Shown here: positions 27,347 to 36,166 of the stretch, piece after piece
Position numbering within the stretch: the first letter of the stretch is position 1
Layout of the letters: each line of letters begins with the position of its first letter
Assembly (NCBI GenBank): GCA_947501325.1
Contig: CANMVC010000002.1
Span: 1,178,001 to 1,242,000 of the forward strand
Length of the DNA stretch: 64,000 bases
DNA from: an uncultured Sphingomonadaceae bacterium
GTDB taxonomy: Bacteria > Pseudomonadota > Alphaproteobacteria > Sphingomonadales > Sphingomonadaceae
Direction of reading: 5' to 3'
Position numbers and translations under genes: made by a program
Notes under the pieces: model-generated
Told to the model about the DNA's origin: nothing
Database searches by the model: none
What the model saw: the letters and a program-made list of their open reading frames with translations, nothing else

Positions 27347-27970
27347 ATGGAGCAACATTCAAAAGAAAGTACACGCGTCCGGCTGATCGAAGCAGCGATG
27401 GTTCTTTTTGCTCGTAACGGTCTTGATGGGGTTTCCCTGCGGGCTGTAAATCAGGCTGCAAAGGCGAAGAATTCTGGCGCAACCCACTATCATTTCAAAA
27501 ACCGCCTTGGACTGATCCGGGCCATGGTCGAACACATCAATACTGCAACACCTAGCGAGGTGGATTTGATCTTGTCCAGTTTACCCATTGGGGACGACGA
27601 GCAATTAAAAGCTATAGCCAGTTTCTTCAGCCCCGTTCTTGTAATGCGCTATTTGCGCCCCAAAGGAGAAGACGCGTTAGGGTTTCTTTCCCAACTCCTG
27701 CAAAGTCATGATCCTAATATTCAAGCCATTTGGGAGCCGGTTTTCGGCCGGGGCAAGAAAAAAGACCTCCAAAGGATATTTGATGTTTTCCCCAACCTCG
27801 ATTCGATAGTTATCAAGCGGCGCCTCATTTACTCGACCCTGAATATCGTGCACGGCCTTGCGAATGATAGCGGGCTGCACCGGACGATGTTCGGTGACTT
27901 GTCGATGAGTGACGGCCCAGAGACTTTGGTCGATCTCCTTCAATATATTAGGGGCGGTCTTGCTAACTGA
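27347..27970 (+). CDS. TetR/AcrR-family transcriptional regulator
   Basis: A 207-residue TetR protein. The DNA-binding domain is at about residues 10-55 (RLIEAAMVLFARNG, VNQAAKAKN, THYHFKNR). The remainder is helical and unassigned. It is convergent with the flavin monooxygenase and overlaps its stop by 8 bp. It could control that gene, the SCP2 gene or both, but no clear operator was found near them. GTGAGAC before the ATG serves as a weak Shine-Dalgarno. Confidence 0.88.
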   Translation: MEQHSKESTRVRLIEAAMVLFARNGLDGVSLRAVNQAAKAKNSGATHYHFKNRLGLIRAMVEHINTATPSEVDLILSSLPIGDDEQLKAIASFFSPVLVMRYLRPKGEDALGFLSQLLQSHDPNIQAIWEPVFGRGKKKDLQRIFDVFPNLDSIVIKRRLIYSTLNIVHGLANDSGLHRTMFGDLSMSDGPETLVDLLQYIRGGLAN

Positions 27971-29471
27971 CCCCTCTGTCGAGTTTCGCGTAGGAACCGC
28001 TATTTATCGGTTCTCCATGACGCCGAAATCGCATAACACCATCGTTCAGCTTACCAAAACGCAGTTGCCGGATATCGAGCGCATAATTCTGGGCGAGCTT
28101 CCATGGCCAACGGTCACCTTGTTTGGGCAGAAAATGGCTCGCGCGCTGAACATAGCCGGATGTGAAATTTATGGCATTTTCGCGCCCCATGCCCGGATCA
28201 TCCAGTTCCGGCACACATTCAACATATTGCCTTTCATCCATGAAGGACATCAGCCGCCCGATATATTCCGAAACCAGGTCTGCCTTGAGAGTCCATGATG
28301 AATTGGTATAGCCTGTCGTGACCGCAAGATTTGGCACTCCCCCAAACATCATGCCCTTGTAAGTTACCAAATCACCGGACACGATAGGCTCGCCATCTAG
28401 GGAGAGTTGGGCACCACCGAAGACGTTGAGTTTCAACCCGATTGCCAGCACAATTATGTCAGCAGACAACTGCTCACCGGATTTCAACAATATGCCGTCC
28501 TGCGTAAAATGATTGATCCGATCGCTCACTACCGAAGCGCGTTTCTTTCGGATCGACTTAAACAAGTCTCCATCAGGCACCACGCAAACGCGTTGATCCC
28601 AAGGATTATACGATGGAGTAAAATGCTGCTTGATATATTCGCGCGGCAAATGCTTTTCCATTTCCTTGAGGAGGTAGCTCTTAGCCCGTTGAGGGTAACG
28701 CCGGGCCAATCGATAGGAAATCAAGTTCGCCAACACATTTCGCCAGCGGGTTACCGCATAGGCAAAACCACTGGGCAGCCATTTGCGAAGGCGATTCGCA
28801 AATGCGTCCTTTGCAGGCAGTTCCACCACATATGATGGCGTGCGCTGCAGCATAACCACATGATCCGCCGTCTCAGCCATAGCGGGGACTACAGTGATCG
28901 CGGTTGCTCCAGAACCGATCACAACGACGCGTTTGCCAGCATAGTCCAGGTTTTCCGGCCAAAATTGCTGATGAACAATCTGGCCCTCGAAAATATCTTG
29001 ACCTTTGAAGGTAGGCGCATGCCCCTCATCATAATCATAATAGCCCGAACACAGATGTAGAAAATTACAGGTCCATGTCTCGGCTTCCGCTGTCGTCTCA
29101 TTTTGAATGACCAGCGTCCAAATCGCCCTTGCGCTATCATAATCTGCCGCAACCAGTGTGCGATGAAACACGATCTTTTCATTTAGCGCGAGTTCATCGA
29201 CCGTCTCTTGCAGATAAGCCATGATATCAGGGCCGTCGGCAATGGCCTTTACGCCGACCCAAGGCTTGAAAGCAAAACCAAGCGTATGCATGTCGCTGTC
29301 CGAGCGGATACCAGGATATTTAAACAGATCCCATGTCCCGCCGATTTCGCCTCGTCGTTCCAATATTGCAAAGGAACGATGCGGGCTGCGCTTTTGCAGA
29401 TAATGTGCCGCGCTGATCCCTGACAAGCCGGCGCCGATGATGAGATTATCAAAATGTTTTACAGTTTTCAT
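27963..29471 (-). CDS. Flavin-containing Baeyer-Villiger-type monooxygenase
   Basis: A 502-residue FAD/NADPH enzyme. The FAD Rossmann motif GAGLSGIS is at residues 13-20, the Baeyer-Villiger fingerprint FEGQIVHQQFWP at 161-172, and the NADPH-binding VVIGSGATA at about 183-191. Such enzymes insert oxygen next to ketones of cyclic, steroid or terpenoid substrates, or hydroxylate. It lies 67 bp downstream of the SCP2 gene in the same direction, which suggests a hydrophobic substrate (inference). Its end overlaps the second TetR gene. Confidence 0.9.
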   Translation of the reverse strand: MKTVKHFDNLIIGAGLSGISAAHYLQKRSPHRSFAILERRGEIGGTWDLFKYPGIRSDSDMHTLGFAFKPWVGVKAIADGPDIMAYLQETVDELALNEKIVFHRTLVAADYDSARAIWTLVIQNETTAEAETWTCNFLHLCSGYYDYDEGHAPTFKGQDIFEGQIVHQQFWPENLDYAGKRVVVIGSGATAITVVPAMAETADHVVMLQRTPSYVVELPAKDAFANRLRKWLPSGFAYAVTRWRNVLANLISYRLARRYPQRAKSYLLKEMEKHLPREYIKQHFTPSYNPWDQRVCVVPDGDLFKSIRKKRASVVSDRINHFTQDGILLKSGEQLSADIIVLAIGLKLNVFGGAQLSLDGEPIVSGDLVTYKGMMFGGVPNLAVTTGYTNSSWTLKADLVSEYIGRLMSFMDERQYVECVPELDDPGMGRENAINFTSGYVQRASHFLPKQGDRWPWKLAQNYALDIRQLRFGKLNDGVMRFRRHGEPINSGSYAKLDRGVS

Positions 29472-29538
29472 GCCCGACCTCTTGGTTGATGCATTGGATC
29501 ATGGGCCCTCAAGGCCGCGCAGCCGAGAGGATCTCCGG

Positions 29539-29850
29539 TCACGATTTTGCAAATAAATTGCCCAGCTTTCCGGCAAGAACCATATTACCCTTTACCGCCA
29601 ACTTACCGGTCATGACGGCGCGAATCCCATCCACTTCGCCTTTCATTATTCCGGTAAAAGTTTCAGCGGAACAAACCATTGTTGCATCTGCTGGTTCATC
29701 GGAAGCGGTTATATTTGCTGGCGCGTCCCTCCCATCAAAGTAGATTGTACCAGCTTCCCCCATATCCACCTTGATAGTTCCGTTGATCGTTGCGTCTTCA
29801 ATCAAGTGTGGTTTCAAACCTGCGATGATCTGTTCAGCTACTTCACTCAT
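29539..29850 (-). CDS. SCP2 sterol-carrier domain protein
   Basis: A 103-residue single-domain protein. It matches the SCP2 fold: an N-terminal helix, beta-strands including GTIKVDMGEAGTIYFDG, and the DATMVCSAETFTGIMKGEVDG and MTGKLAVKGNM segments near the C-terminus. SCP2 domains bind sterols, fatty acyl-CoAs or other lipids. It is probably co-transcribed with the flavin monooxygenase downstream and could present a lipid-like substrate to it. Confidence 0.85.
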   Translation of the reverse strand: MSEVAEQIIAGLKPHLIEDATINGTIKVDMGEAGTIYFDGRDAPANITASDEPADATMVCSAETFTGIMKGEVDGIRAVMTGKLAVKGNMVLAGKLGNLFAKS

Positions 29851-30173
29851 ATCAAATGACCCCTATTTTTAATGACCGTGATCGTCCGTACTGTGCCGAA
29901 GCCTCGGCGTGCAGAGCCACGTCCATAATCAGCCTGAACGAAAAAGTAAATCATTTGATTTAACGGTTGTGGTGAGAAAATATGGGTCACCCGAAGCGTG
30001 CTTCGAGCAGCGGGTAAATATCAGGAGTGGCGAAAAATTTATGATATGCAGCGACCGCTGCACTGGGATAACCATTCAATAGAAGCGATCAGGACGCATA
30101 TGGTTATCTGGGGCATAGCGCACCGAACAGCCTGAAGCTGCCGATAACGGGGTGCGCTGGGAATATAAGAAAA
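29851..30173. other. Non-coding stretch with three successive inverted repeats
   Basis: No gene is visible in these 323 bp. Three hairpin-forming pairs occur in order: ACCCG/CGGGT at 29989-30015 (with GAAGC-GT-GCTTC inside the left half), ATAACCAT/ATGGTTAT at 30068-30107, and AGCGCACC/GGTGCGCT at 30117-30158 with an internal CAGC/GCTG stem. The last lies 15 bp beyond the 3' end of the leftward tRNA-Ala and could act in its termination or processing, though no T-run follows. A small RNA is possible but unproven. Confidence 0.45.
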
Positions 30174-30249
30174 TGGTGGAGCCTAGCGGGATCGAACCGC
30201 TGACCTCTTCGCTGCCAGCGAAGCGCTCTCCCAGCTGAGCTAAGGCCCC
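30174..30249 (-). tRNA. tRNA-Ala (GGC)
   Basis: A full cloverleaf reads leftward: acceptor GGGGCCT paired with AGGCTCC plus encoded ACCA, D-stem GCTC/GAGC, anticodon stem CTTCG/CGAAG around loop CTGGCAG (anticodon GGC), and T-loop TTCGATC between AGCGG and CCGCT. It reads GCC codons. Confidence 0.97.
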
Positions 30250-30318
30250 TTATGCGGCGCGTTTAATCTAAGCGCGCCGCTTATTGCAAGCCCCAAATGG
30301 TGCCTGCGGGTATCAAAA

Positions 30319-30645
30319 TCAAGTTTCAGCGTCGTCGTCGTCGCCTTTGCCTTTGCTAACGCCCAGATCGTCGTCGCCGCCCAGATCAACTTCGTTGTCA
30401 GGAGACGGCTCATCATCATCGATGTTGATGTCGAGATCATCATCATCAATCGAATCTTCTTCTTTTTTCGCGTCTTTTTTGGGCGCTTCTTCAAACGGCA
30501 TCGGTTGTTTGGATTTCAGGCTTGGCTCTGGCGTCCATGTTTCATCACATTCGATGCAGGCAACCGGGTCCTCTTTACCCAAATCGTAAAAACGTGTTCC
30601 GCATTTCGGGCAGCTTCTCTTCGTGCCCCATTCTGGCTTTACCAT
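30319..30645 (-). CDS. TIGR02300 family zinc-ribbon protein
   Basis: A 108-residue protein beginning MVKPEWGTKR. A C4 zinc ribbon is formed by Cys12, Cys15, Cys30 and Cys33 (CPKCG and CIEC). The second half is Lys-rich and then strongly Asp/Glu-rich and repetitive, likely disordered. This is the alphaproteobacterial TIGR02300 family of unknown function. The start at 30645 is preferred over an upstream in-frame codon because it gives the conserved N-terminus. It is divergent from aroA. Confidence 0.9.
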   Translation of the reverse strand: MVKPEWGTKRSCPKCGTRFYDLGKEDPVACIECDETWTPEPSLKSKQPMPFEEAPKKDAKKEEDSIDDDDLDINIDDDEPSPDNEVDLGGDDDLGVSKGKGDDDDAET

Positions 30646-30826
30646 GGCTGGTTCCAAATCCTTATTTGTCAGTAATATATAATGACCGCTCGCAAGATTT
30701 ACGGAATCGATCAATCAATCGGGCCGCGCCTTGCCATAGCTCAGCCGCGCTGTCAAAAGCCGTTTCACATCCTGAAACGAATCATGCGCGATTCAACCGC
30801 GTACGACTGCATTATAAAGCCCATAA

Positions 30827-32200
30827 ATGACCAGCAAACCGACAGATCAGACGATAATGGAGGCCAAGCCAGCTTCATTCAAGCCAAGCGGTCCTTTGAC
30901 TGGCCGAATAACGGTGCCGGGCGACAAATCCATTTCCCACCGCTCGTTGATTCTCTCTGTGCTCGCCATTGGCAAGAGCCAGATTAGCGGGCTGCTGGAA
31001 GGCGAAGATGTTCTGGCGACTGCCGCCGCATTGCGGGCAATGGGCGCAAAGATTGAGAAAAAGGGCAGCAGCTGGACGGTACACGGCGTCGGTGTTGGCG
31101 GATTGATGCAGCCGGAAACGGCCATTGATCTCGGTAATAGCGGAACCTCTGTCCGCCTGCTCATGGGTCTTGTCGCTTCCCATGATATAAGCGTGACTTT
31201 CACCGGCGATGCCAGTCTTTCCAAGCGCCCAATGGGCCGGGTGATTGATCCACTGTCCAGCATGGGCGCTGATTTTACAGCGCGGATGTCATCGGACGGC
31301 AAAGCTTGCCTGCCACTTACTGTGCGCGGTCTGTGTCCCGCCGTTCCCATTGAATACCGACTGCCGGTGGCGTCGGCGCAGGTTAAATCCGCGATCCTGC
31401 TTGCGGGTCTAAATGCGCCGGGTGTGACGCGCGTGATAGAACCGGTTCCCACCCGTGATCATAGCGAAACCATGCTGAAAGGCTTCGGCGCGAACCTGAC
31501 AGTGGAAACTGACAGGGATGGCAACCGGATCATTTCGTTAACAGGCGAAGCCGAACTATCACCGCAGAAGATCAAGGTGCCCGGAGACCCGTCCTCTGCA
31601 GCTTTTCCGGTCGTCGCCGCGTTACTTGTTCCGGGATCGGATATTGTGGTCGAGAATGTCGGCATAAACCCGACACGTGCTGGCCTGTTCACAGTTTTGC
31701 AGCAAATGGGCGGTGATATCAGCTTCAAGAAAAAACGCACCGTTGGCGGGGAACCGGTGGCTGATATTCATGTGAAACACAGCAAGCTGACAGGTATTGA
31801 TGTTCAGGCAGACATCGCTCCGAGCATGATCGATGAGTTTCCAATCCTTTTTATTGCAGCCGCATTGGCAGAGGGAACAACTACTACCAGCGGTCTGCAT
31901 GAACTGCGCGTCAAAGAGTCCGACCGCTTGAGCCAGATGGCCACAGGTTTGAGCCTGTTGGGCGTGGATGTAACCGAGAAGGAAGACGGTCTGGTTATCA
32001 CTGGAAGCGGCGGACCGATTCCGGGTGGAAAGAAAAAGACAGCCATTAAAACAGCGCTGGATCACCGCATCGCGATGAGCTTTGCGGTCGCTGGTCTGAT
32101 TACAAAAACAGGCGTTGCGATTGACGATATGAGCCCGACAGAAACCAGCTTTCCGGGATTTGCTGATTTGCTGGCCACCTTGCAGGGTAGCGCCAAATGA
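30827..32200 (+). CDS. aroA: 3-phosphoshikimate 1-carboxyvinyltransferase (EPSP synthase)
   Basis: A 457-residue enzyme of the shikimate pathway joining PEP and shikimate-3-phosphate. Class II EPSP synthase motifs are visible: GDKS (32-35), SAQVK (183-187), RDHSE (210-214) and NPTR (281-284). At the PEP-site position where the well-known CP4 enzyme has Ala, this protein has Gly106 (GNSGTSVR). The gene overlaps cmk by 4 bp, and cmk and rpsA follow, the normal alphaproteobacterial order. Confidence 0.96.
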   Translation: MTSKPTDQTIMEAKPASFKPSGPLTGRITVPGDKSISHRSLILSVLAIGKSQISGLLEGEDVLATAAALRAMGAKIEKKGSSWTVHGVGVGGLMQPETAIDLGNSGTSVRLLMGLVASHDISVTFTGDASLSKRPMGRVIDPLSSMGADFTARMSSDGKACLPLTVRGLCPAVPIEYRLPVASAQVKSAILLAGLNAPGVTRVIEPVPTRDHSETMLKGFGANLTVETDRDGNRIISLTGEAELSPQKIKVPGDPSSAAFPVVAALLVPGSDIVVENVGINPTRAGLFTVLQQMGGDISFKKKRTVGGEPVADIHVKHSKLTGIDVQADIAPSMIDEFPILFIAAALAEGTTTTSGLHELRVKESDRLSQMATGLSLLGVDVTEKEDGLVITGSGGPIPGGKKKTAIKTALDHRIAMSFAVAGLITKTGVAIDDMSPTETSFPGFADLLATLQGSAK

Positions 32201-32841
32201 TTATCGCGGTTGATGGCCCTACCGCCTCTGGCAAAGGAACCATTTCCAAGGAGTTGGCCAAGCATTTTTCGCTGCCCTTTCTCGATACTGGCCTGCTCTA
32301 TCGCGCGGTTGGATGGACCTTGCGAGAGCAGCACGGAAATGCGGATAATCCGGCCGACGCGCTTAAGGCCTGCATATTTGATGCCGCATTGCTCGATGAG
32401 CCGGGCTTGCGCAGCGAAGCCGTAGGCGGCCTGGCTAGCCGGGTCTCGGTCCATCCCAAGGTGCGCAATGCGTTGGACAAGCGCCAGAAAGATTTCGCCT
32501 ATCAACCGGAGGGCGCAGTTTTGGATGGCCGCGATATCGGGACCGTAATTGCGCCCGATGCAGACGTAAAACTGTTCGTGACCGCCTCATCCGAAGCCCG
32601 CGCCGTTCGCCGTTTCGAAGAAATGAAGCGCCGCGGGGAGAAGGTGAACTTTGATGATATCCTTGCTGATATTCTGAAACGCGATGAGCGAGACCGCAGT
32701 CGGACGACCGCACCGCTCAAGCCCGCGGAAGATGCGGACTTGCTTGATACGACCGATTTGACTATAGGCGACGCCGTTCAACAGGCAATTGCCTTGGTGA
32801 ATATGAAGATAAGCCGCCGGCGCGACAAAGATCCGGCATAG
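32197..32841 (+). CDS. cmk: (d)CMP kinase
   Basis: A 214-residue cytidylate kinase that phosphorylates CMP and dCMP with ATP. The P-loop is DGPTASGKGTISK at residues 5-17, followed by FLDTGLLYRAVGW and the conserved LDGRDIGTVIAPDA. The C-terminal lid has RDERDRSRTTAPL. Its ATG overlaps the aroA stop (ATGA), implying translational coupling. rpsA follows 206 bp downstream. Confidence 0.96.
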   Translation: MIIAVDGPTASGKGTISKELAKHFSLPFLDTGLLYRAVGWTLREQHGNADNPADALKACIFDAALLDEPGLRSEAVGGLASRVSVHPKVRNALDKRQKDFAYQPEGAVLDGRDIGTVIAPDADVKLFVTASSEARAVRRFEEMKRRGEKVNFDDILADILKRDERDRSRTTAPLKPAEDADLLDTTDLTIGDAVQQAIALVNMKISRRRDKDPA

Positions 32842-33047
32842 CAAAAAAGCAATATGCAAGACGGAATGGTGCATAACCGTTCTGGCTTTGGCGCAGCTTT
32901 TTCTGTTTTGGCTGACGCTGCATATCACCAAATTATCGCAGTTTTCTGGGGAATATGGCTGTCACATGCGGTGGCGGTTATATTTTGGTCCAAGACCAGC
33001 GGAACCAACCGCTTGGCCCGAAAAAATGACTATTAAGGAACTCTTAT

Positions 33048-34751
33048 ATGGCCTCTACGGCATTTCCCAGTCGCGACGATTTCGCGGCACTATTAAACGA
33101 ATCAATTGGCGGTGAAGATCAAGGCTTTGAAGGCCGCGTGGTCAAAGGCACCGTTGTCGGCATCGAAAATGATATGGCTATCATCGATGTAGGCTTGAAA
33201 TCAGAAGGCCGTGTAGCGCTGCGCGAATTCGCCGCTCCCGGGCAAAAAGCCGAACTTAACGTTGGCGATGAAGTCGAAGTTTATGTCGACCGCATCGAAA
33301 ATGTGAACGGTGAAGCCATGCTGTCCCGCGACCGCGCACGCCGCGAAGCTTCTTGGGACAAGCTTGAAAAAGAATATGACGAAGGCAACCGCGTTGACGG
33401 TATTATCTTCGGACGCGTCAAAGGCGGCTTCACGGTTGACCTTGACGGTGCCGTGGCCTTCCTGCCCGGTAGTCAGGTTGATGTGCGCCCCGTGCGTGAC
33501 GTGACGCCGCTGATGGACATTTCTCAGCCTTTCCAGATACTGAAAATGGACCGCAAGCGTGGCAATATTGTTGTATCGCGCCGCGCGATCCTCGAAGAGA
33601 CCCGCGCTGAACAGCGTAGCGGACTTATAGAGTCTCTGGCTGAAGGTCAGGTTACCGAAGGTGTTGTGAAAAACATCACCGACTATGGTGCATTTGTAGA
33701 TCTGGGCGGCATTGATGGCCTGCTCCACGTCACCGATCTCAGCTACAAGCGGGTCAATCACCCGAATGAGATGATCAACATCGGCGATACGCTGAAAGTT
33801 CAGATCATCAAGATCAACAAAGACACGCAGCGTATCTCGCTCGGCATGAAACAGCTTGAAAGCGATCCTTGGGATGCTGCTTCCGAGAAATATGCCGTTG
33901 GCACGAAACTGACCGGTTCGGTTACCAACATCACCGAATATGGTGCTTTTGTTGAGCTCGAGGCCGGCATTGAAGGCCTTGTCCACGTTTCCGAAATGAG
34001 CTGGACCAAGAAAAACGTACATCCTGGCAAAATCGTCTCCACCTCTCAGGAAGTGGATGTGATCGTTCTGGAAGTCGATACCGAAAAACGCCGCATTTCG
34101 CTGGGCCTCAAACAGGCACAGTCCAACCCATGGACCGACTTTGCCGATACGCATCCTGTCGGCAGCACGGTTGAAGGCGAAGTCAAGAACGCGACCGAAT
34201 TCGGTCTGTTCATTGGGCTTGAAGGCGACGTGGACGGCATGGTTCACATGTCTGACATCGCATGGGGTATTTCCGGCGAAGACGCACTCAACCTCCATCA
34301 TAAGGGTGAACAGGTAAAAGCGATCGTTCTCGACATTGATGTAGAGAAAGAGCGTATTTCCCTTGGCATGAAGCAGCTTGAAAAAGGTGCACCTGCAGTT
34401 GGTGGAACCGATACCGGCGGTCTTAAGAAAGGTTCGGTTACCACCGTTACCGTGCTTGAAGTTCGCGATGGTGGTCTGGAAGTCCAGGTTGGCGACGATG
34501 GCGCAACTGGCTTCATCAAACGCACAGACCTTGGTCGTGACCGTGATGAGCAGCGTCCTGATCGCTTCCAGGTTGGCCAGAAGGTCGACGCGATGATCAT
34601 CGGTTTCGATCGCTCCAAGAAGCCGAATTTCTCGATCAAAGCCCATCAGTTGGCTGAAGAGAAACAGGCTGTCGAACAGTTTGGGTCTACCGACTCTGGT
34701 GCCAGCCTTGGCGACATTCTGGGCGAAGCGCTGAAGAAAAAAGAAGACTAA
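33048..34751 (+). CDS. rpsA: 30S ribosomal protein S1
   Basis: A 567-residue protein with six S1 (OB-fold) RNA-binding domains, the normal proteobacterial length. Repeated ITEYGAFVELEAGIEGLVH-like units and the RISLGMKQLE linker are evident. It recruits mRNA to the 30S subunit. AAGGAA sits upstream of the ATG. The 206-bp leader contains a short AGCGG/CCGCT hairpin; S1 is known to control its own translation through its leader, but no specific fold is demonstrated here. A strong terminator follows. Confidence 0.97.
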   Translation: MASTAFPSRDDFAALLNESIGGEDQGFEGRVVKGTVVGIENDMAIIDVGLKSEGRVALREFAAPGQKAELNVGDEVEVYVDRIENVNGEAMLSRDRARREASWDKLEKEYDEGNRVDGIIFGRVKGGFTVDLDGAVAFLPGSQVDVRPVRDVTPLMDISQPFQILKMDRKRGNIVVSRRAILEETRAEQRSGLIESLAEGQVTEGVVKNITDYGAFVDLGGIDGLLHVTDLSYKRVNHPNEMINIGDTLKVQIIKINKDTQRISLGMKQLESDPWDAASEKYAVGTKLTGSVTNITEYGAFVELEAGIEGLVHVSEMSWTKKNVHPGKIVSTSQEVDVIVLEVDTEKRRISLGLKQAQSNPWTDFADTHPVGSTVEGEVKNATEFGLFIGLEGDVDGMVHMSDIAWGISGEDALNLHHKGEQVKAIVLDIDVEKERISLGMKQLEKGAPAVGGTDTGGLKKGSVTTVTVLEVRDGGLEVQVGDDGATGFIKRTDLGRDRDEQRPDRFQVGQKVDAMIIGFDRSKKPNFSIKAHQLAEEKQAVEQFGSTDSGASLGDILGEALKKKED

Positions 34752-34784
34752 ATCTTCGGGCAATCGTCCGACCAGATTTCAAGA

Positions 34785-34817
34785 AAAAGCCCGCTCTTGC
34801 GAAAGAGGCGGGCTTTT
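34785..34817 (+). terminator. Rho-independent terminator of rpsA
   Basis: AAAGCCCGC-TCTT and AAGA-GGCGGGCTTT form a stem with a GCGA loop and one bulged G, followed by a short T-run. It starts 34 bp after the rpsA stop. Confidence 0.88.
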
Positions 34818-35023
34818 TCATTTATAGCCTTAAGCGCTTGCCGAAGCAGATGCGGCCAATCCGTCCCAGATCAAGACGTATTACAATGTAAAATCCAAAG
34901 TGCATTGAAAACACGTAAATTTTCTGCCACTATCCTATTATTATCGTTATGCCGCACGATGGTGTCGGCAGGAAGCGAACAGCAGAAATTCCGTGGTTGC
35001 CCCACAATCGGAAAGGCATGCGT

Positions 35024-35305
35024 ATGATACGTTCTGAACTGCTTGAAAAGCTGGCCGAAGAGAATCCTGATCTCAAGCCGGATGAAATTGAGAAGATTGT
35101 TGACTTATTTTTCAATCAGATAAGCCAAAAACTAGCGGAAGGCGGACGCGTCGAATTGCGCGGTTTTGGCGCATTTTCGACTCGTGAGCGCAAGCCGCGC
35201 ATCGGTCGCAATCCGCGCACGGGAGAATCAGTCGAGGTTCCAGCGAAACGCGTACCCTATTTCAAGCCTGGCAAAGAAATTCGCGAACAGCTCAACAAGC
35301 GCTGA
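35024..35305 (+). CDS. ihfB: Integration host factor subunit beta
   Basis: A 93-residue DNA-bending protein of the HU/IHF family. MIRSELLEKLAEENP starts it; GFGAFSTRERKPRIGRNPRTG is the beta-arm region and VPYFKPGKEIRE the conserved C-terminal part. IHF-beta pairs with IHF-alpha in the nucleoid. The ATG at 35024 is preferred, with AAAGG seven bases upstream, over in-frame starts at 34949 and 35018. Its position after rpsA is conserved in proteobacteria. Confidence 0.95.
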   Translation: MIRSELLEKLAEENPDLKPDEIEKIVDLFFNQISQKLAEGGRVELRGFGAFSTRERKPRIGRNPRTGESVEVPAKRVPYFKPGKEIREQLNKR

Positions 35306-35432
35306 CCTTATGTCCGGAACTGTCAAATATTTGGCAGGCTAACGAAAATTATCAAATTAGGCATCTCAGCTCTTGACCTGCTGCGCTCAATGATGCTTGT
35401 CGCATGTTCCAATGCAAGTTGGATCTACCGGT

Positions 35433-35519
35433 GCGGACGTGGCGAAATGGTAGACGCAGCAGACTTAAAATCTGCTATCCGAAATGGGTGTGCGGGTTCG
35501 AGTCCCGCCGTCCGCACCA
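35433..35519 (+). tRNA. tRNA-Leu (TAA)
   Basis: Acceptor GCGGACG pairs with CGTCCGC followed by encoded ACCA. The anticodon stem GCAGA/TCTGC surrounds CTTAAAA (anticodon TAA). A long variable arm, as in class II tRNAs, and T-loop GGTTCGAGTCC follow. It reads UUA codons. Confidence 0.97.
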
Positions 35520-35542
35520 GTTTTCCGATAATGATTGTTATT

Positions 35543-35619
35543 TGGTGCGCCCGACAGGAATCGAACCTGTGGCCCCCAGATTAGGAATCTGATGCTCTAT
35601 CCGACTGAGCTACGGGCGC
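35543..35619 (-). tRNA. tRNA-Arg (CCT)
   Basis: On the minus strand acceptor GCGCCCG pairs with CGGGCGC followed by ACCA. The anticodon stem TCAGA/TCTGG surrounds TTCCTAA (anticodon CCT), and the T-loop is GGTTCGATTCC. It reads AGG codons. It converges with tRNA-Leu, with only 23 bp between their CCA ends. Confidence 0.97.
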
Positions 35620-35659
35620 TTGTCTGGTTTTTAGCTGCTGTATAGCCGATAGACCAGCT

Positions 35660-36166
35660 TCAATTTTGCGACTTAGGTGGCGTAACTGGCAATGGGAGCG
35701 GCATTATCTCGACGCCCTCATCCTCTAGCTCAGCGACATCTTCGGCTGAGGCTGTGCCATGGATCGGTGATGCATCTTTTTCACCATAATGGATGGCCCG
35801 AGCCTCTTCCGGAAAACCGGCCCCTACCCATTTCGATTTATCGAGCATCTTGGCCTGCGTTTCAGCGAGCTTGTCCATCAGTTCCTTGTATTCCGCTGGA
35901 ACCTGAACTGCGTTCTGTATCGGCTGAGTGTCGCCCGTCGAGCTGAATGGATCCGTTTGCTGAGCCGAGTTGGTTATATCGCTTGAACGCTGATTGGTTT
36001 TGATGCCAATATTAGGTGCCATGACTGCCTTTTCGATAACGCCACATCCACAAGTTGGGCAATCAATCAGACCTTTTTGCTGCTGTTCTTCATAGTCACG
36101 AGACGAACCAAACCAGCCCTCAAACTCATGTCCCCCATCGCGGCAGATAAGATCAAAAACGATCAT
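35660..36166 (-). CDS. DUF1178 family protein
   Basis: A 168-residue protein with the family start MIVFDLICRDGGHEFEGWF and a Cys pair in IDCPTCGCGVIEKAVMAP, so a zinc-binding N-terminus is likely. The middle is low-complexity Ser/Thr/Gln-rich and the C-terminus ends near IHYGEKDASPIHGTAS, typical of DUF1178. Function is unknown. Its start overlaps the nitrilase-type gene by 4 bp, as the last gene of the comF-grxC-nitrilase-DUF1178 operon. Confidence 0.92.
   Translation of the reverse strand: MIVFDLICRDGGHEFEGWFGSSRDYEEQQQKGLIDCPTCGCGVIEKAVMAPNIGIKTNQRSSDITNSAQQTDPFSSTGDTQPIQNAVQVPAEYKELMDKLAETQAKMLDKSKWVGAGFPEEARAIHYGEKDASPIHGTASAEDVAELEDEGVEIMPLPLPVTPPKSQN

Noticed and set aside
33201-34763. 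Long 520-codon open frame opposite rpsA
   Set aside because: It is a shadow of the rpsA reading frame. The S1 repeats on the plus strand explain the lack of stops and the antisense protein has no recognisable features.
35324-35339. Palindrome TGTCAAATATTTGGCA after ihfB
   Set aside because: No T-run follows and one pair mismatches, so it is not called as a terminator.
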